Part shown: positions 11,633 to 25,245 of the stretch, piece by piece
Numbering within the stretch: the stretch's first letter is position 1
Layout: each line of letters opens with the position of its first letter
Assembly (NCBI RefSeq): GCF_042242105.1
Contig: NC_092025.1
Location: forward strand, 14,870,309-14,934,308
DNA length: 64,000 nt
Reading direction: 5' to 3'
Origin: Pempheris klunzingeri
Taxonomy: Eukaryota; Chordata; Actinopteri; Acropomatiformes; Pempheridae
The notes under the pieces: generated by a model
Database searches by the model: none
Told to the model about the DNA's origin: nothing
What the model saw: the letters and a program-made list of their open reading frames with translations, nothing else
Made by a program: the position numbers and the translations under genes

Positions 11633-14285
11633 CAAACCCAGTGACACACCCACAACTGACATCCTGTTAAGGGCCTGAATGAAGTATTACCTGCAATTCA
11701 AAAAACATTTTTTTACCTTTTATCGAATCTCTCAGAAAGTCAAACAAAACGTTGAAAAACTGTTTGTGACATCTAGAAACGGCGGTATGAGAAGAGTGAT
11801 TGTCCCATTCAATATCTTGCGAATATCAGTGTGTGTGTGTCTATGTGTGCGTGTGTGTGTGTGTGTCCTTCTTTGTGACTGTGTGCCAATATGCAACGTG
11901 CGTCTGTACAGAATTGATTTTGCAACAAGCGGATCAAAGACATGTGGGGGGAAAGATTTCTTGTGAACAATTAAAGGCTAGTCTGTGTCACTCAGCAGGT
12001 TTACATGGAGCATCACCCTCTTGCTGAATGTCGCCTCTTTTTCTGTAATATACATTCGCTCTTTTCATGTGGGGCAGACGTACGTAGAACATGAAAGACT
12101 GTTTGGATGATTGAAATGATGAGGGGGAAGAGAGAGAGAGAGAGACATCAATCACTTGCTCTTTTCAAGGGGTTCAGACTTAAATGGAGCATGGGAGGAA
12201 GAAGAGAGCGCGGTTTCTCCACAATTACAATGTCGCTGATGCTGTGAATGGAAATAATGAGGGTTGTGTATAAACTACTTTTTCTTCATTTCCGCTGCCT
12301 TTGTCTGCTTATTAGCTTCGTCATGAAAGGGAGAGCGTGAGTTGGTGATATAATGGGGTAAGAATTGGGAAATGATAAGAGTGAGGATACGATTGGGTTT
12401 GAGTGAATGGTGTTTGGACTTGGGGTAATATAAAAGCAAGGCTGGGTAAATGTGCCACTGCGCGTGTGTGTGCGTCTGTTGTTGTTTGTGCATGTGCTGG
12501 ACTTTATATTTACCATGTGTGTGTGTGTAAGTGACTGCATGTATAATGTGATTCAGGGCCACATCAGTAGTAGGACGAAGAGATCAAGGGCATACTTAAT
12601 ATGGAGAGGTGCTACCCATTAACATGACAGCTAACTGCAGACTAACAAAATAAGAGTACCTGAACACCTCTCACTTTATCTCTCTTTGTCCTGTAAGTGC
12701 AGTACTCTTGTGAGCAAAAATGATTTTTTCATAATACACTAGGCAGAGAGAGGCACCTAACATTTATTCCCTTTTAGTGATTCCCAGCTCAGATTGTCAT
12801 TCATCCAGAGCCTCACATTAATATAATCAGCTGTTAAAGCTGAGGTCAGAGCCATTTTATCACCAGCTGTTGAAGATGTGGAGACACTGGGGATGTCCAA
12901 TAACTATGCATTTGGCTTGAAAACCAGATCTTATAATGCACCAGAAATACTTTTCTGAGTTAAAAGCAGCACTGACTGGTTTACTGATTCTGTGTGTTTT
13001 ACAATATGTTTTGGTGTAACTAAACTACTTTGAAATGAAGCCACTGCACATCTTATTTTTGCCATAGTTTGTTTCACTGTCACAACTCCCTTGCTGTCTT
13101 TGCAGTACTGAACTGGTGCCACAGTACACCTTCATAAAATGTGACTGCTTTGAATGATGGCAACAACTGTTTTTTAAACAACCACTGAGTTTAACTTTCC
13201 AGACCTAGTGTGAGTGTAACTTGTGTGTGGAGGCAACATGGTCTCAATAAAGTACGACTTGTGTTTAGGTAAGCCCTGCAGGGAAGTGTGTTTGAATATA
13301 CATACTGATTCCAAATATATCCATGTATTTTTTTCTGCATTGTTATATATTGTATTGTATGTATCACTGTCTGTTCTCCACCACATTTTCTACCTGCACC
13401 TTCCTGTCTTCTGACTCAGGAGAAAATTAAGCAGCGGGATAATTTGATGGTACGGAGAAGAGAGAGAGAGAGAGACAGCAGGAACGGCAGCTGCTAGAAG
13501 ACCTGTTTTTAAGGAGGCGCTGGGCTTTGGAGAGCTGGTGAGAAGGATGGGAGCTGATCTGGAGCCAGCCTCCTTCACTCTTTGACACACTGTCCATCTC
13601 TCACAGTTACACAGGTGGAGCCTTTCTATTAATCCCGAGATGCTGACATTTGAAAGTCACTATGTGTAAATGTAAAAGGAAATCGGCGTTAGCATATTTT
13701 TTCCACTTTTTTGTAGGTTCCACAGCTGGACTGAACTCACCTACGAAACAGGTCAAAATGAAAATGTTATCTGTCCTTAAAAGTTCATGTTATGGTAAGC
13801 TACAGGTTAAGGGTGGGGAAGTTTCCATAGTGGAAGAAAGCTATTAGTTACAGTCCTGCTTCAGATGTGCGTAGTTGAAGAATGACGTGAAAGAAGTCGT
13901 GAAAAGGGATTGTTGTATTTGCACTGAGAGGGCTGAGGGCCAACAGCGATCATTCTGTGATTCAAAGGTCACCGTTTCAATCCATGCAGAGATGCTAGTT
14001 TCCTCAGAAGTCGTGAGTCCTGTTAAAGTGTGCTTTAGCAAGACACTGAACTCTTTAAACTGGATGAGACCATGTGTAAAATACCATTAGAGGAAAGGAC
14101 AGAGGTGCTACGGGTCTAATACGACTACAGCAGTGATCATGTTGTCAGACTTTAAGCAATTAACTTACAAATGAGCAACAACTGGAGGTTTAGATTGAAA
14201 GCTTTGAACAGCTCGTCTCAAAATATTCTCTCTAACACACACAAACAAAAATCTGAAAACAGAGTATGCTCATTCACACACACAT
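11632..14285. other. No gene seen; GT and GA microsatellites
   Basis: Interrupted GT runs lie at about 11,829-11,867 and 12,462-12,530, with short GA runs at 12,129-12,146 and 13,459-13,475. Reading frames here are short and show no family features. Confidence 0.5.
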
Positions 14286-14480
14286 TCTTGTCTTCCTGTA
14301 GTTGTTAGGACACACACTGATGTACTGCATTCCCTAGCCCCTTACCCTGAGCTTAACTATAACAACTAATTGCCTAACCCCAACCCTAACCTTAACCTGA
14401 TTCTAACTTTAACCTTAAAACCAAGGACAGGCAAAATGTCCTCACAATGCTTATATGTCCTCACAACGATGGTGTAAAAC
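14285..14480. repeat. Dispersed repeat with degenerate CCTAACCCTAACC tract
   Basis: A GTTGTTAGGACACACACTG-type segment is followed by a degenerate run of CTAACC/CTTAACC words (14,330-14,420) and TGTCCTCACAATG repeats. Such segments are scattered in fish introns. The tract resembles telomere repeats in sequence but is short and degenerate, so it is not a telomere. Confidence 0.5.
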
Positions 14481-14564
14481 CCACATTTTTTCAAAAAACT
14501 AGACAGAGACATGTGCTCATCAACCTTCATGATCACAAATGTTTTGACACTTTTTGTTTTATGA

Positions 14565-14650
14565 GATTGGCTCCAGCCCCCCCCCCCGACCCTGAAGGAT
14601 AAGCGGTAAAGATAATGGATGGATGGATGATGGATGGATAATGAATAAAT
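14565..14650 (+). repeat. 3' tail of a non-LTR retroelement or SINE, ending in (GGAT)n
   Basis: The order is GGCTCCAGC, a C-run, GACCCTGAAGGATAAGCGGT, then ATGGATGGATGG. This is a common 3'-end layout of fish LINE/SINE copies. A related segment in the opposite orientation lies at 25,078-25,245. Confidence 0.6.
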
Positions 14651-14781
14651 GATTGAATTATTGTTTATTTAGTTTAGAAAAAAATCTCATAGTTGGGCCA
14701 TGCAAAATGTCCCTCCAGTGTACTCTGTGAATGTGAGTGTGCTCCCAGTGTTCGGGCCCCACCAGGTAAGTAATACAAGAG

Positions 14782-14785
14782 CACA

Positions 14786-14816
<31 letters not shown>

Positions 14817-14819
14817 CAC
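14782..14819. repeat. (CA)n microsatellite
   Basis: CA run with one CC interruption. Confidence 0.95.
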
Positions 14820-15970
14820 CAGAGGCACTGTTCACTAATTACTGACATGAGAATTCTCAAGGGGGCAAGAAAAACAGAGAGGTGCCCCTCTGCATCCTGG
14901 GACCTGTACTGCCCCGCAGCATCGTTGGACCTGCGGTTCTCCCACTTAATCACTATCACTGCCAGCTGGTCACGTGATCAGGCAGGAAGTAGGCCATAAC
15001 TGAGGAGCAGGGGAGACTGCTTAGTGTGTGTCTGCCACACACACTGGCAGAGTTGTGTGAGTCTGTGTGTGTGTGTGTGAGAGAGAGGAAGAGAGGGAGA
15101 ACGCACACAGACAGACGGACAGACAGACACATACACACACACACACTTTAATATCTAAATATATATACACAAACAAGGAGAAGCTGCCAAATATTAAATG
15201 ATAAGATGAACAGCCTGAGGATTTAGGAGGTTGAGCCAAAACACACACACACTCTGTCTTGCTCTCACTCTCTCGGTTGAATCCATTGAAATCTCTTTAA
15301 GATAAAAAGCTGAGACCTGGAATTTATTTCACCAGCTACAGTTTGCTTTTATTTGCATATGCTTTTGAAAAGTGTAAGGCGTAGGTAAGCACTTTTAAAT
15401 ACACTTTTAGAAAAAAAACTTCCTTTATGTTCCTGCATCAAAAATATAAACAGGTCTGTTTTCGATGGTGTCATCTTAACAGCACAAATGCACACAAACA
15501 TTTCACGATTTCCAAAAACATGGAAAAGTCCTTTATACACATCAGCCTCTGAGCCTCCGACAACAACAGAGGCCAGAGATGCAGCTTGTTGTTCTGTGCA
15601 AACATCTATCACTCTGCTGTGTGCAGTTTCTTCTGCTGACTCATCTCCTTCAAATTGTCTTTGTTCAAGCCAAGTCTTGTTTTTAAATGGAACAACTGAA
15701 AGTTTGACACTCAAGTGGCAGAGTTGGAGCGATTGGAATAACTCAGGTTGGCTCCTCTGGATGACCCCCTTAGTGTAATTGGCTCATAGTATGTGAAACT
15801 TATTATACATATTTGTATGGTCAAAGACAACAGGTTCCCAACAGACTTTGTAATTAAAGTAAATATAATTGATTTTTTGCCATTGATTTTTGGGAGGCAG
15901 TGGCACTTTACATTGATACATTGATATATAATGGCCTTATAAACTTTACCTGGCAAACATTGCTTTTGTA
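14820..15970. other. No gene seen; short GT/CA tracts
   Basis: GT and CA tracts lie at 15,062-15,082 and 15,127-15,147. Overlapping open frames on both strands between 15,349 and 15,778 show no recognisable motif or splice context, and I do not call them genes. Confidence 0.45.
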
Positions 15971-15979
15971 TTAAGCACT

Positions 15980-16365
15980 GGGGCTCAGAGACAGGAGGGA
16001 CCCAAACGCACGACACAAGACACTCTTTGACAGGTGATACAATGATACAAAAGGCAAGATACTTACACAGATACAATACACTTAGCATGGGCTACAATGG
16101 CTTGACTTGACAACAAGCAAGACCTTGACGCTTGACAAGACAATCTGGCCTGGGACAAAGGGAGATGCAGACTATTTATACAAGAGGTAATGGGGAACAG
16201 GTGGAAACAATCAGGGTGGGGCAGACAATCACAAAGGCAGGAAACACATAAGGGCAGGAAGTCAAGCCTGAAATGAGAGGAGAGTTTTAGTTTACAAAAT
16301 AAAACAGGAAGTGAGAGACAAGACTAGACACGAGTGAACTTGACACACATGACGAGACATAACAT
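15980..16365. repeat. Probable dispersed repeat, ACAGG/GACA-rich, class unknown
   Basis: The segment is rich in GACACAAGACA, CAAGACTTGAC and AAATAAAACAGGAAGTGA words and a GGGAACAGGTGG.AACAATCAGGG block. I have met this layout in fish interspersed repeats, but I cannot name the family and see no second copy in this window. Confidence 0.35.
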
Positions 16366-16379
16366 TTTGTACACATCTA

Positions 16380-16690
16380 GCTGACACAGAGCAACATTAG
16401 CATCCATCTGAAGTAGTGTTTCTGGACGTCTGATGAATGGAAGTCTAATATTCACTTCTGTTCTTCTGTTTTTGTCTTCACCAACTCCTGAGGGAAATAT
16501 TTGGTCCTTTAGTTACTAAATGCTCCACTATGTTCATCCACTAGTCGCTGTCTGTTTGAGCAGCTGAGCATTTAATGTACAGCGGGTGCTTAGAGTTTCT
16601 TTTTAGCTGAAAACAGCTGCGTGCTGCAGCCGAATTGATGCTATGAGAGCTGTGAGATTGAACCAAAACACTCAAGTTGTTGTCAGGTGT
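16380..16690. repeat. Dispersed repeat, copy 2 of a pair
   Basis: Diverged second copy of the segment at 9,790-10,060, in the same orientation; shared blocks are given there. Confidence 0.6.
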
Positions 16691-19600
16691 TAATTCTCTT
16701 TAAATTCATTGCTATGAGTGACCCCCATCCTAGTGTCACATTGTTTTTGCATTGTCAGTTTATTCATTGTTATTACAATGATATTGATTATAGGAATGTG
16801 AAGATGAAACATCATTCTAATAGGATAAATTACAAGCAAAATCTATTGAGTTGCAGACCATGAATATATATATATAGTAGTTAAAGTGTGTGTAGGTAGT
16901 TTACTGCAGAAATTGTAAGTAGAGAAAAAAAGGAGCCAGTAGAGTACAGATCTTTGCATAGTGATCTTACAAGATGTTTATTTGACTTTTTATTTATTTT
17001 TTACCACTTTGATTCTCCTTGTGCATTTGCAATTGTAGACTCAAGCTGTACGAACTGTAAACTGTAACTGTTTCGATAAAGTTGTTAAAAAACACAGTGG
17101 TGACGATAACGGTAAAAAGGATTTATTCATGTTATATCATGCATAACTTAATATCGAGCAGGGAATTATTTTGCAGAAGCTCTGAGCCATGGTAAAGGCC
17201 AAACAGATTAGGTAAGGCTTATTTTTAGCCCAGCTGAATGTCTTTTGCGCCGTGATGTCAAATTGAAGCAGTTGTTGATGACTTCTGGCCCCTACTGGCC
17301 AGTTAAGAGGAGTGAGGAGTCAGTAGTCAATGATGGTATAAAACAACAAAGTAGGTGTTTCAAAACTTGTGTTTTAGATAGACAGAGACAGACACGTACA
17401 CACACTGAAACACACAAATGCACTCAATGATCCCTTCCAGGCTTACATATGGTGGAGATGATACATTACAGGATGTTAGATACTTTGAAAAAAGACATTT
17501 TTGTCTTCAATGAATTCGAATTGAGAGGGAAAAAAAACTTTCTATTCAAAGACAATTGAAGCCTGAAACTATGAATTAAAAGAAAGTTAAACTGAACTTT
17601 TATATCTAACTGAAGTAAAAACTTTTGCACTAAAACAAGTTCAAAAAATATCCTCACCGTTGTACAAAATATCACTGCACACTAAACAAAATGTATTCGA
17701 AGTGGCATCAGTAACCACATGATGCAGAGAGTGTTAGAGATGCCTCATTATCTCCTGGTTTGACAGTTTCCTGTCCTATTGATCCATTCTCAAATCAACA
17801 GTGTCACCTCATGTCGGTGAGCTGCATAACAGATAAAAAGGAGGATTCAACACACATTCAGGGTCTGTCCACACAAATGGGAATCGATCCACTAATATTT
17901 GTTGACTGCATGACACACACATACACAAACACGCGTGCATATAAAGAAGGGAAAAGACATCAAATATTCAACAAGCCGCTTGTTAATTACTAACATGTCC
18001 TGAGGAACTTGATATCAAAGCATGACCTGCAGTTCACAAATGAAAATCTGAAGCTTTTAGATAAATCGATTAAAGGAAGACCTGAGAAAGAAGAGTACCC
18101 GCAAACAAGCTCAGACACACACTTAAGATCAATATCTAATTTGACACAGCTGCCACCTTCACCAGATCTGCAGAGCAAAGCAAAATGCGGCGTGACCTCT
18201 GATTCCAATCACTGAGTGGAGACGATGACCATATGGCCCGTCTTGTGCGATCAAGCCTCTTCCCATCCCAAGCATCGATGGGACGACTCACTCTAAATAC
18301 GTTACAAGTAGTGTGAGGGTAGCTTTGATGGCAAATTATAGCGTGTCAGAAAGGTCATTCCCCAACAGGATAGGAGACTGGAATCAGGCTATACACTCTA
18401 AAATGGTCAGTTTTGTTCCATTATATCCTACGTAGTGTGTCATAAAGTCATCCACCTGTTTTTGTGCACAGTTTCAATTTCTGTGGAAAGGTTGGTAAAG
18501 AGATAATGAAACAAAGTGAGACTTAGTGGATACATCGTGACATGCACAGCGCCTATGGGTTAAATGTCACTCATGTCTGCTCTCCACTCAGACCTGAAAA
18601 ACTGCAGCAGACACAATCATCAGATCTGTGTGGATCGATAAGGCAACTAACTGTAACGCAACATTAATGCCATATTCTTATCACATTTTCCACATGCTTT
18701 TTCACTGCTTGAGGTCTAACTGTTGCTTTTTTAATTACGTCATCTCATTGTGCCTTCTTCTTCTGCGATGGTTTAATGGCACCCAACTGGAGAATTGTGC
18801 TACATTTGGATGGAAATGCTTTAATGGAAGTCGCACCAGTGATGCCTCATGACGTCCCAACAAAAAAACTCACGTCATAATATTTTTGTTTTCTTTCTCC
18901 AAGTTAGACAACTTCTGCGATAACTTTTGCTCCATGACCCACGGGCACACATCACACTCTTCAGTGCACAATTGCAAACATGATGAATCCAAAGAGGAAT
19001 GATGATAGGTTTCATTTCAGTTAATTTGTATCCCTCAGCACATTATATGATACAGGGCAGGGAATGATAGAGCCCACCTTTCAGTCCTGAGTGATAATAA
19101 ATGGTTTCCAGGTTCACTGTAATTTATATAGCTATAATTACATACATGAACGTTCGATTTAGGTGCTATCAGATGGAACAGTAAAGTCAGTCCACTGGCC
19201 CCTTACTGATCACCTCGCTCTGCTTAGCAAGGATTTATCTCTTCATGATGGCCTAATCTGACATAGTGACAAAATGTTGTGCAGTCCGATCTCGGTATTA
19301 GTCACACATCAAAAGAACAGAGAAGGGAAATGATAAAATGTTTTTACACTCACTGATATTACAGTTGATTTAAAAGTACTTATGCATCCAGACTGAGGTA
19401 CTAATCGGTTGAAGATGAAATAGCACAGAATGATGGATGCCACACTTTTAAAAACAATTAATTTACATTCTATCTGCTTCTGACTCTCAATCAGATTCTT
19501 CTCATTTGTATAACACATAGTCCCACATACTGTGAAAATAACTTTGAAAATAACATGAACAAATTACATCTCATATACTCTAATCCTGCTGAGTCAACTG

Positions 19601-19934
19601 AAAACTTTTGGCTGTGATATATTTTGGAGTGAAATAGACCGAAAAATACTACAAATATACTGTATATGAAATGGGGACTTGTCATGTTTTGGAATACATT
19701 ACATTATTGAAGAAAGCCCCACATGGAATACCTGTATTGCAGAAGATTGGATTTTTGAATTCAACTGATTGATTCAATTTGTGCACAGGGTTGCCCAGAT
19801 GGCTGTGTGCTACAGCTGACGGCAGCGGTGTGTGAATCACTAAGTGACTGAACAAGAAGAAAGACATTTACTACGAAGTGTCTCAGCAAATGTGTGCACG
19901 TTTGAAGCGTTTGAAGAGGAAAGTTAGGCTTTAA

Positions 19935-19970
<36 letters not shown>

Positions 19971-20815
19971 CAGTGGCCCAGCTCTCCAGGCTTTTTCCCT
20001 CCTCAGTGCTGCATGGATTTACATCTCATTGACTAAGTTTATCAGCTAAAGAAGCAACTCTCTCTGTGAGTTGTACCAATAAGCCTCCACATAGTGGCTC
20101 ATTGGAACCAAAATAAAAGGCATCTCTTTTTCCCCTGTTATTCTCACTGCGTCAAGTCAAATGGAAAGGATAAACAATAAAAGATGAAGTTCTCATATTA
20201 CTGCCTGGTTAGTCCCCTCTGAGGCTGCGTACAGTGAAACAAAAGAAATACTCATATATAGGTTTGTGTCGACAAAGACAGAAGCATACGGATACAACAC
20301 ACACACACACAGTCACACACATTCAAATCGCACTGAAACAAACCCTGTAGATATAAAACCGGCAGTCTGCATTTGTTATTTGTTCGATGCGGTCAACAGC
20401 TGCCAGATTTTGACAGATTAGAGAAATCCCATTGCCTAGATGACTGATGTGCGGCTTTGACCTTGCCAGGTACACACAAAGAACACACATATACACGTAT
20501 GAATACAAATGCACATACAGTAGATCACATCCCCCCAATGTATGAACTATGGAAATTTGTCCCCCCCAATGCTTGAAATAGCATCAAATGCTTCCAAAGG
20601 CTAAAAGAAAGCTAATTTCTTCCCTCAGTACTGAGTATTAAAGTGATTTCAAAACACAGTAGATGCTCACTGAACTGTGAAGCCACCAGGTCACCGTTGT
20701 GGGTTTGGCTGAACCACACACATGCTCGTGGGCGGCATTGCCTCTGGCACATGGACCTTATTGCTCCAGGTACTGTGTTCTGTGTTTCACTGAAAATCCA
20801 ACATGTAGACCCTGG
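16691..20815. other. No gene seen
   Basis: Short frames occur on both strands only. A GT run lies at 19,935-19,972. No exon, RNA gene or well-defined repeat was recognised. Confidence 0.5.
19935..19972. repeat. (GT)n microsatellite
   Basis: GT run ending in GCGCGCGTGC. Confidence 0.95.
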
Positions 20816-20829
20816 TTAAAGAGCATTTG

Positions 20830-21310
20830 ACTGCTTTAAGGCTCCCATATCATGCTTGTATTTGGAAGTCCTTACTTTCAAGGTTTAATGTTCAAAAAAT
20901 ACATTATTTTTCTCACACTGGACGTGGCTGCTGCAGCTGTTTTCAGCCTTTTTCAGAGGAACAGAACAATCTGCGTGCTTTGCTCGTGCCTTCAATATCT
21001 TGGTGGTGCCAGAAGCTGGTATTAGTGAGGAAAAACAATGGGGGGCAGTGAGGTGGACTGAGGAGGTTTTCAGTGGACGGAGACAGTCAGCCTGCAGAAG
21101 GGATGGAGGAGGTAACATGTTCAACAGACCGACCCCCTTATGACATCATAAATGTCATGTTTTCTCACACATATACTGAAAGATGGAGAAAAATAAAATA
21201 GAAAGGGCTTCCTTTTCTCCTAGTTTGGCAGTCGGTAAACACACTGGCGACACATATTTATACTGAAAAGACATTAAAAATTGCATTTTGCATAATATGG
21301 GACAAAACAA
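20830..21310. repeat. MITE-like element with short inverted ends
   Basis: The left end reads GGCTCCCATATCATGC (from about 20,840). The right end (about 21,288-21,303), read on the other strand, is GTCCCATATTATGC, so the ends are imperfect inverted repeats. Inside are GTTCAAAAAATACATTATTT and CTTATGACATCATAAATGTC. No transposase is present. The layout fits a non-autonomous DNA transposon family common in fish. Confidence 0.6.
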
Positions 21311-21949
21311 GATTGTATACAGACTTTGTGCCAGACAAACATCTGGATACAAAATAATTCTGACTGTTAGTATTTTACTTTAATGAGCTGATGGCCGTTG
21401 CAGTGCATCACACATAGAAGTTGCTTTAAGTATTTTGTGAGCACATTTGCGCTGTCTACCTCAGATGTCACTATGTGGTGCTAACATGACCAAACCAGAC
21501 TTTGGACACTGGTAGAAACTATATTATAAATCATCAACGGCCACCAGAAGATCCCAGTGGGCCTCTTTTATGTGGCTGAGCTGGATCCTTGACAAGACAC
21601 TGAATGAATATCAGTAACACACAAACACCACCAGCTGTCTGTGAACATCAGACCAAAACCAGTCACAGCACTGACTGGGAGTGGGTGGACAGCCAGAGGA
21701 AAATCAGGACGGCTGTTCGCATCCGATGCCAGACATCATCTTTAAACATGGTTTCACTCTCATCACTCTCTCAAATGTGACCACCTGTCTTCAGGTAACC
21801 AAAACTCCATACTGAGGGTCAGATGATGACAACTGACCAAACTCCACCTGCCGATGAGGACGCTAAGTTGCAGCAAAATCTAGTTAATTGGATCTCAAGG
21901 ATTGTTCTCTTTCATTCAGAGAGCGAGATAAGAGGACTAAAGACACTGT

Positions 21950-22130
21950 CATGTTTGCGCAATGATTATGGAGCTAGACACAGGAGATGATTAGCTTAGC
22001 TTAGCATAAAGACTGGACGCAGAGGGAAAAAGTTAGCCTGTCACTGTCAAAAATACACCTACCAACACTTCTAAAGCTTGTTAATAACACATTATATTTG
22101 ATTTCTTTAATCAGTAAACAAACAGAAACA
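21950..22130 (+). repeat. Dispersed repeat (GCTTAGCTTAGCATAAAGAC family), copy 1
   Basis: Contains GCTTAGCTTAGCATAAAGAC, an AGTTAGCCTG block, ACCTACCAACACTTCTAAAG and a TTAATAACACATTATAT block. The same ordered blocks appear reversed at 55,310-55,450. A segment that normally precedes them, GTTTGGCATTTTGGGAAATA, is at 54,809-54,828. Class unknown. Confidence 0.6.
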
Positions 22131-22539
22131 AAAAACAGCAATTTGTGATGTTAGAGGAATTGCTTGCAGAGAAACAGTCGGGCACAGTCACTTCCTGGAG
22201 CCTCGTTGTCACTGAGAGGTTGCCAGGCAACAAGTACTCCAGCCAGAGACACTGCACAGAAGTGGTGGGCGGACAGATAAACTGTTGTTCGTCAAGAAAT
22301 AGATTACAGCCCACAGCGTAATTCTTCGGCCCATAGCTTGTAGTATTATGTTTTGATATGATACTGTGCAATGACGTGTGTGTTAAGGATGTGTGTCTGA
22401 CTCTCAAGGGTGGTCACACTTATAATATAATCCATGATATAAGGTGCCCAGTAGTTAAAAATACCATAAAGGTATGAATTCCCAGATTGTTACTCTATCA
22501 TTCCCCAACTTCACATCTAGGTCTTGTATCTACACAGCG

Positions 22540-23260
22540 TTTGATTACATGCAATTGAGATCACGTAAACCGTTTTTTTTTTTAAAAAGCAACAATAATT
22601 AGTCAGGATTACATTTGAGGAAATTGCAGTTAGAGAGTAATTACATTGTCATGGCGTACTTGATTACATTTTTGTTTACAGCTTTGAAATATGGAATTTT
22701 TTTATGAAACTTTTTTTCCATGATAACAAAGCTATTAATTCATGAAAAGCGTGTCTTACACACACAGTTTCTTAGACAAGTGCTCCACTCTGTGGCAGGG
22801 GAAAAAAATACAATTTTGAGTCAAAATGGAAGATTCGAACAGCAGCGGTCCGAGCCTTCTCTTCCTGGCAAATTCACCATCGCTGAAACAAAACGTATTT
22901 ACACAGAAGGAACAGCATCCCACATGTTGTAAGATACACACAGTACACTGCAGTTTGTGTCAGTGCTGCAGACCAGTTGTAAATGCTGAATATGCTAAAT
23001 GTATTTTATTTACACTGCAAATGTTTTGAGATATTAAAAGAAAAAATTATATGGGTGCATCCATTTTAGCATATAATGCAGTATTTTCAATGTTTGATAA
23101 GTAAGTAATCCAAAACTATTCAGATTAAATTAGATTCTGTTGTAATCCAATGGACTAAATTAATAATTACAAAAATTCTCCCATAATTTCAATTCAGTAA
23201 CTGGCTACATTTCATAACCTAAACTACTAAATATTCGCAGCACGTAACTCCCCCTGAATC
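22540..23260. repeat. hAT/MITE-like AT-rich repeat
   Basis: This segment is rich in GATTACATTT and GTAATTACATT words and closes with GCAGCACGTAACTCCCCCTG-like sequence. That matches in style the terminus at 4,735-4,905, read in the same sense. No transposase frame is present. Confidence 0.4.
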
Positions 23261-25070
23261 TACAAATGATTGTTTTTACACTTCAGCTTTTTTTGCGTAT
23301 AACCTTCAGAAAGAAGGTGAATTAACATATTTCTCAAAATGTGGACTTATTTAAATGAATATACCCTGAGCTAAACCTAGTCCCAAATATGACTTGTAAA
23401 TCTGAGTGCAGTCTAGAAATCGTGCACTACCAGAAGTAAAAACTGTACAACTGTGGTACATGTCATCATAGGGAATCATCCCCAGCCGTCTTCAGTAGAC
23501 TTCAGACTTTTGTTCTATTTTTGAGAGAAGGGGAGAGAGAGGACAGGAAATAGACATGACAAAGTGAAAAGTGTGTTTGGACTTTGTTCTCAATATATTT
23601 AGTCTAGCGATAACCACAAATTACACACAAACTCGAAATCATAGATTAACTGTTTGTAAAATATTGGTGAAAATAATCTTGAATCAGCTCCAGTCAGTTA
23701 CCATAAAGTGAATGAGTATAAGCCTCTGCAGTCCTATTAAACCACTGCCCAACTGCAGTAAGAGTAGGAGTAAGAGTAGGGATTATATTCAACTGTTCTG
23801 CCTCCATTTCTTTCTCAGGCATTTATTCATTACTCGCCAGGTTCACCAGGGTGATACCAAGCAGGGAAGCAGCTCGCTCTCATCTGCAGTGGAGCAGAGT
23901 GGCCATGAAAGGATCGATATCTGTGAAGAAGCAATACAGTGTGTTAAAATCCCCTGGTACCTGTGCATAACTTGGCTTCTCCCCAAGATACAATTCTTCA
24001 GAAAAATAAAATGCCCCAGTTCTGTTTACATTGAATGTATGGTGTAGTGTGAAAGAAAAGATAATAAACACCCCTAGTAGTGATTTTACTGGATGACAGC
24101 CCCTGCCACCTGACTTTACCTCCTCACACTTCTGGAAAGAATGGGGTTTGCATTCTTGCTTTTGCTGAGACGAGGCCTCCAGCATCCAATTATTTCACTC
24201 TTTTAAATGCCTTCACAGCAAAACCCCATCAAAGGCCCATTCTCTCTTTCTCTCTGTGTAGGACGTGATTTCACTCCTTTATATCTTTGTAGCCCGTCCT
24301 CTCTCCAGTCAGCGCTGACTAGACTGCAATTGACAGTCTCTAAATGTACCCCTGCCCCTTCTCTCCTATTACTCTAATCTGTGTGCCAAATGCCATGGGA
24401 CAGATCGCAGCTAAAACAGATGGGAGAAATGGTCTCAGGGTCTCCACAGATAAAGAGGTAGCAAACCTATTTCCAGGCAAATGAACTCTCTGAACGATAC
24501 TCATTCACCCAAATCTGATATTCCTGTGGCTGCTGGACATCATGCTGTGATGAGTCCCTGTGAGGGAAACCCTCTCCTCCATCCACTTATCTCTCTCACT
24601 CTTCTTTAGTTCTTAGAAAATCCTTTTTTGTGTGAAATCATAATCTCATCCGAGCAGATCCATCATTGCCATTGAGACAGTTTATGCAGCAAAAGGCCCT
24701 TAAAGTGGTTCTGTAACATGTTAAGTTTCTTTTTTTTTTTTATTACTGTGGAGCACCCAGTCATCATCATTTCAGCGTTTTCTCCACACCTTAAAAACAA
24801 ACAAAGATTAAATGAAGGACACAGGAACTTTGTCATTTAAATAAAATTTAGGTAATATATGAACAGCAAACCCATCTCTATTTTTATTCTGTAATGTGCT
24901 GGATAGTCCATATACCAACAGAGCCAAGGCTGAGTGATTCATTCACACCAGTCTTTCTATTCTTTATTGGTTTGTTTACTTTGTATGTATCACACTAACA
25001 TTCCTTTTTACTGTCAGTAGCCCATGCGTCAATGTTCAGTCTGCCCTGTGTATTTGATCCTGTTCCTGAG
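23261..25070. other. No gene seen
   Basis: Overlapping frames of about 100 codons on both strands around 23,712-24,185 have no recognisable motif or splice pattern. Nothing else stands out. Confidence 0.5.
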
Positions 25071-25077
25071 TTAACAT

Positions 25078-25245
25078 CCATCCATCCATCCTTTATCTAT
25101 ACCACTTATCCGTCAGGGTCGCGGGGGAGCTGGAGCCAATCCCAGCTGACTTCGGGCGAGAGGCAGGGTACACCCTGGACTGGTCGCCAGCCAATCACAG
25201 GGCCAACATATACAGACAGACAACCACTCACACTCACACCCACAC
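25078..25245 (-). repeat. Non-LTR/SINE 3'-end fragment with (CATC)n
   Basis: It begins CATCCATCCATCCATCC and continues through ACCACTTATCCGTCAGGGTC to a block containing GGGTACACCCTGGACTGGTC and GCCAGCCAATCACAGGGC, a segment seen very often in fish DNA. The tail repeat shows the element reads on the minus strand. It is 5'-truncated and has no open reading frame. Confidence 0.7.

Noticed and set aside
14330-14420. Telomere-like CCTAACCCTAACC tract
   Set aside because: It is short, degenerate and embedded in a dispersed repeat, with no sign of a chromosome end or fusion.
14700-14765. Plus-strand candidate exon ending CACCAG|GTAAGT
   Set aside because: The donor is good, but there is no acceptor tract before it and the 22-codon frame has no recognisable content; probably chance.
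15349-15778. Overlapping open frames of about 100-120 codons on both strands
   Set aside because: No motif, splice context or homology by eye; open frames of this size occur by chance in 64 kb.
23712-24185. Overlapping open frames of about 100-110 codons on both strands
   Set aside because: No domain signature, signal peptide or splice pattern.
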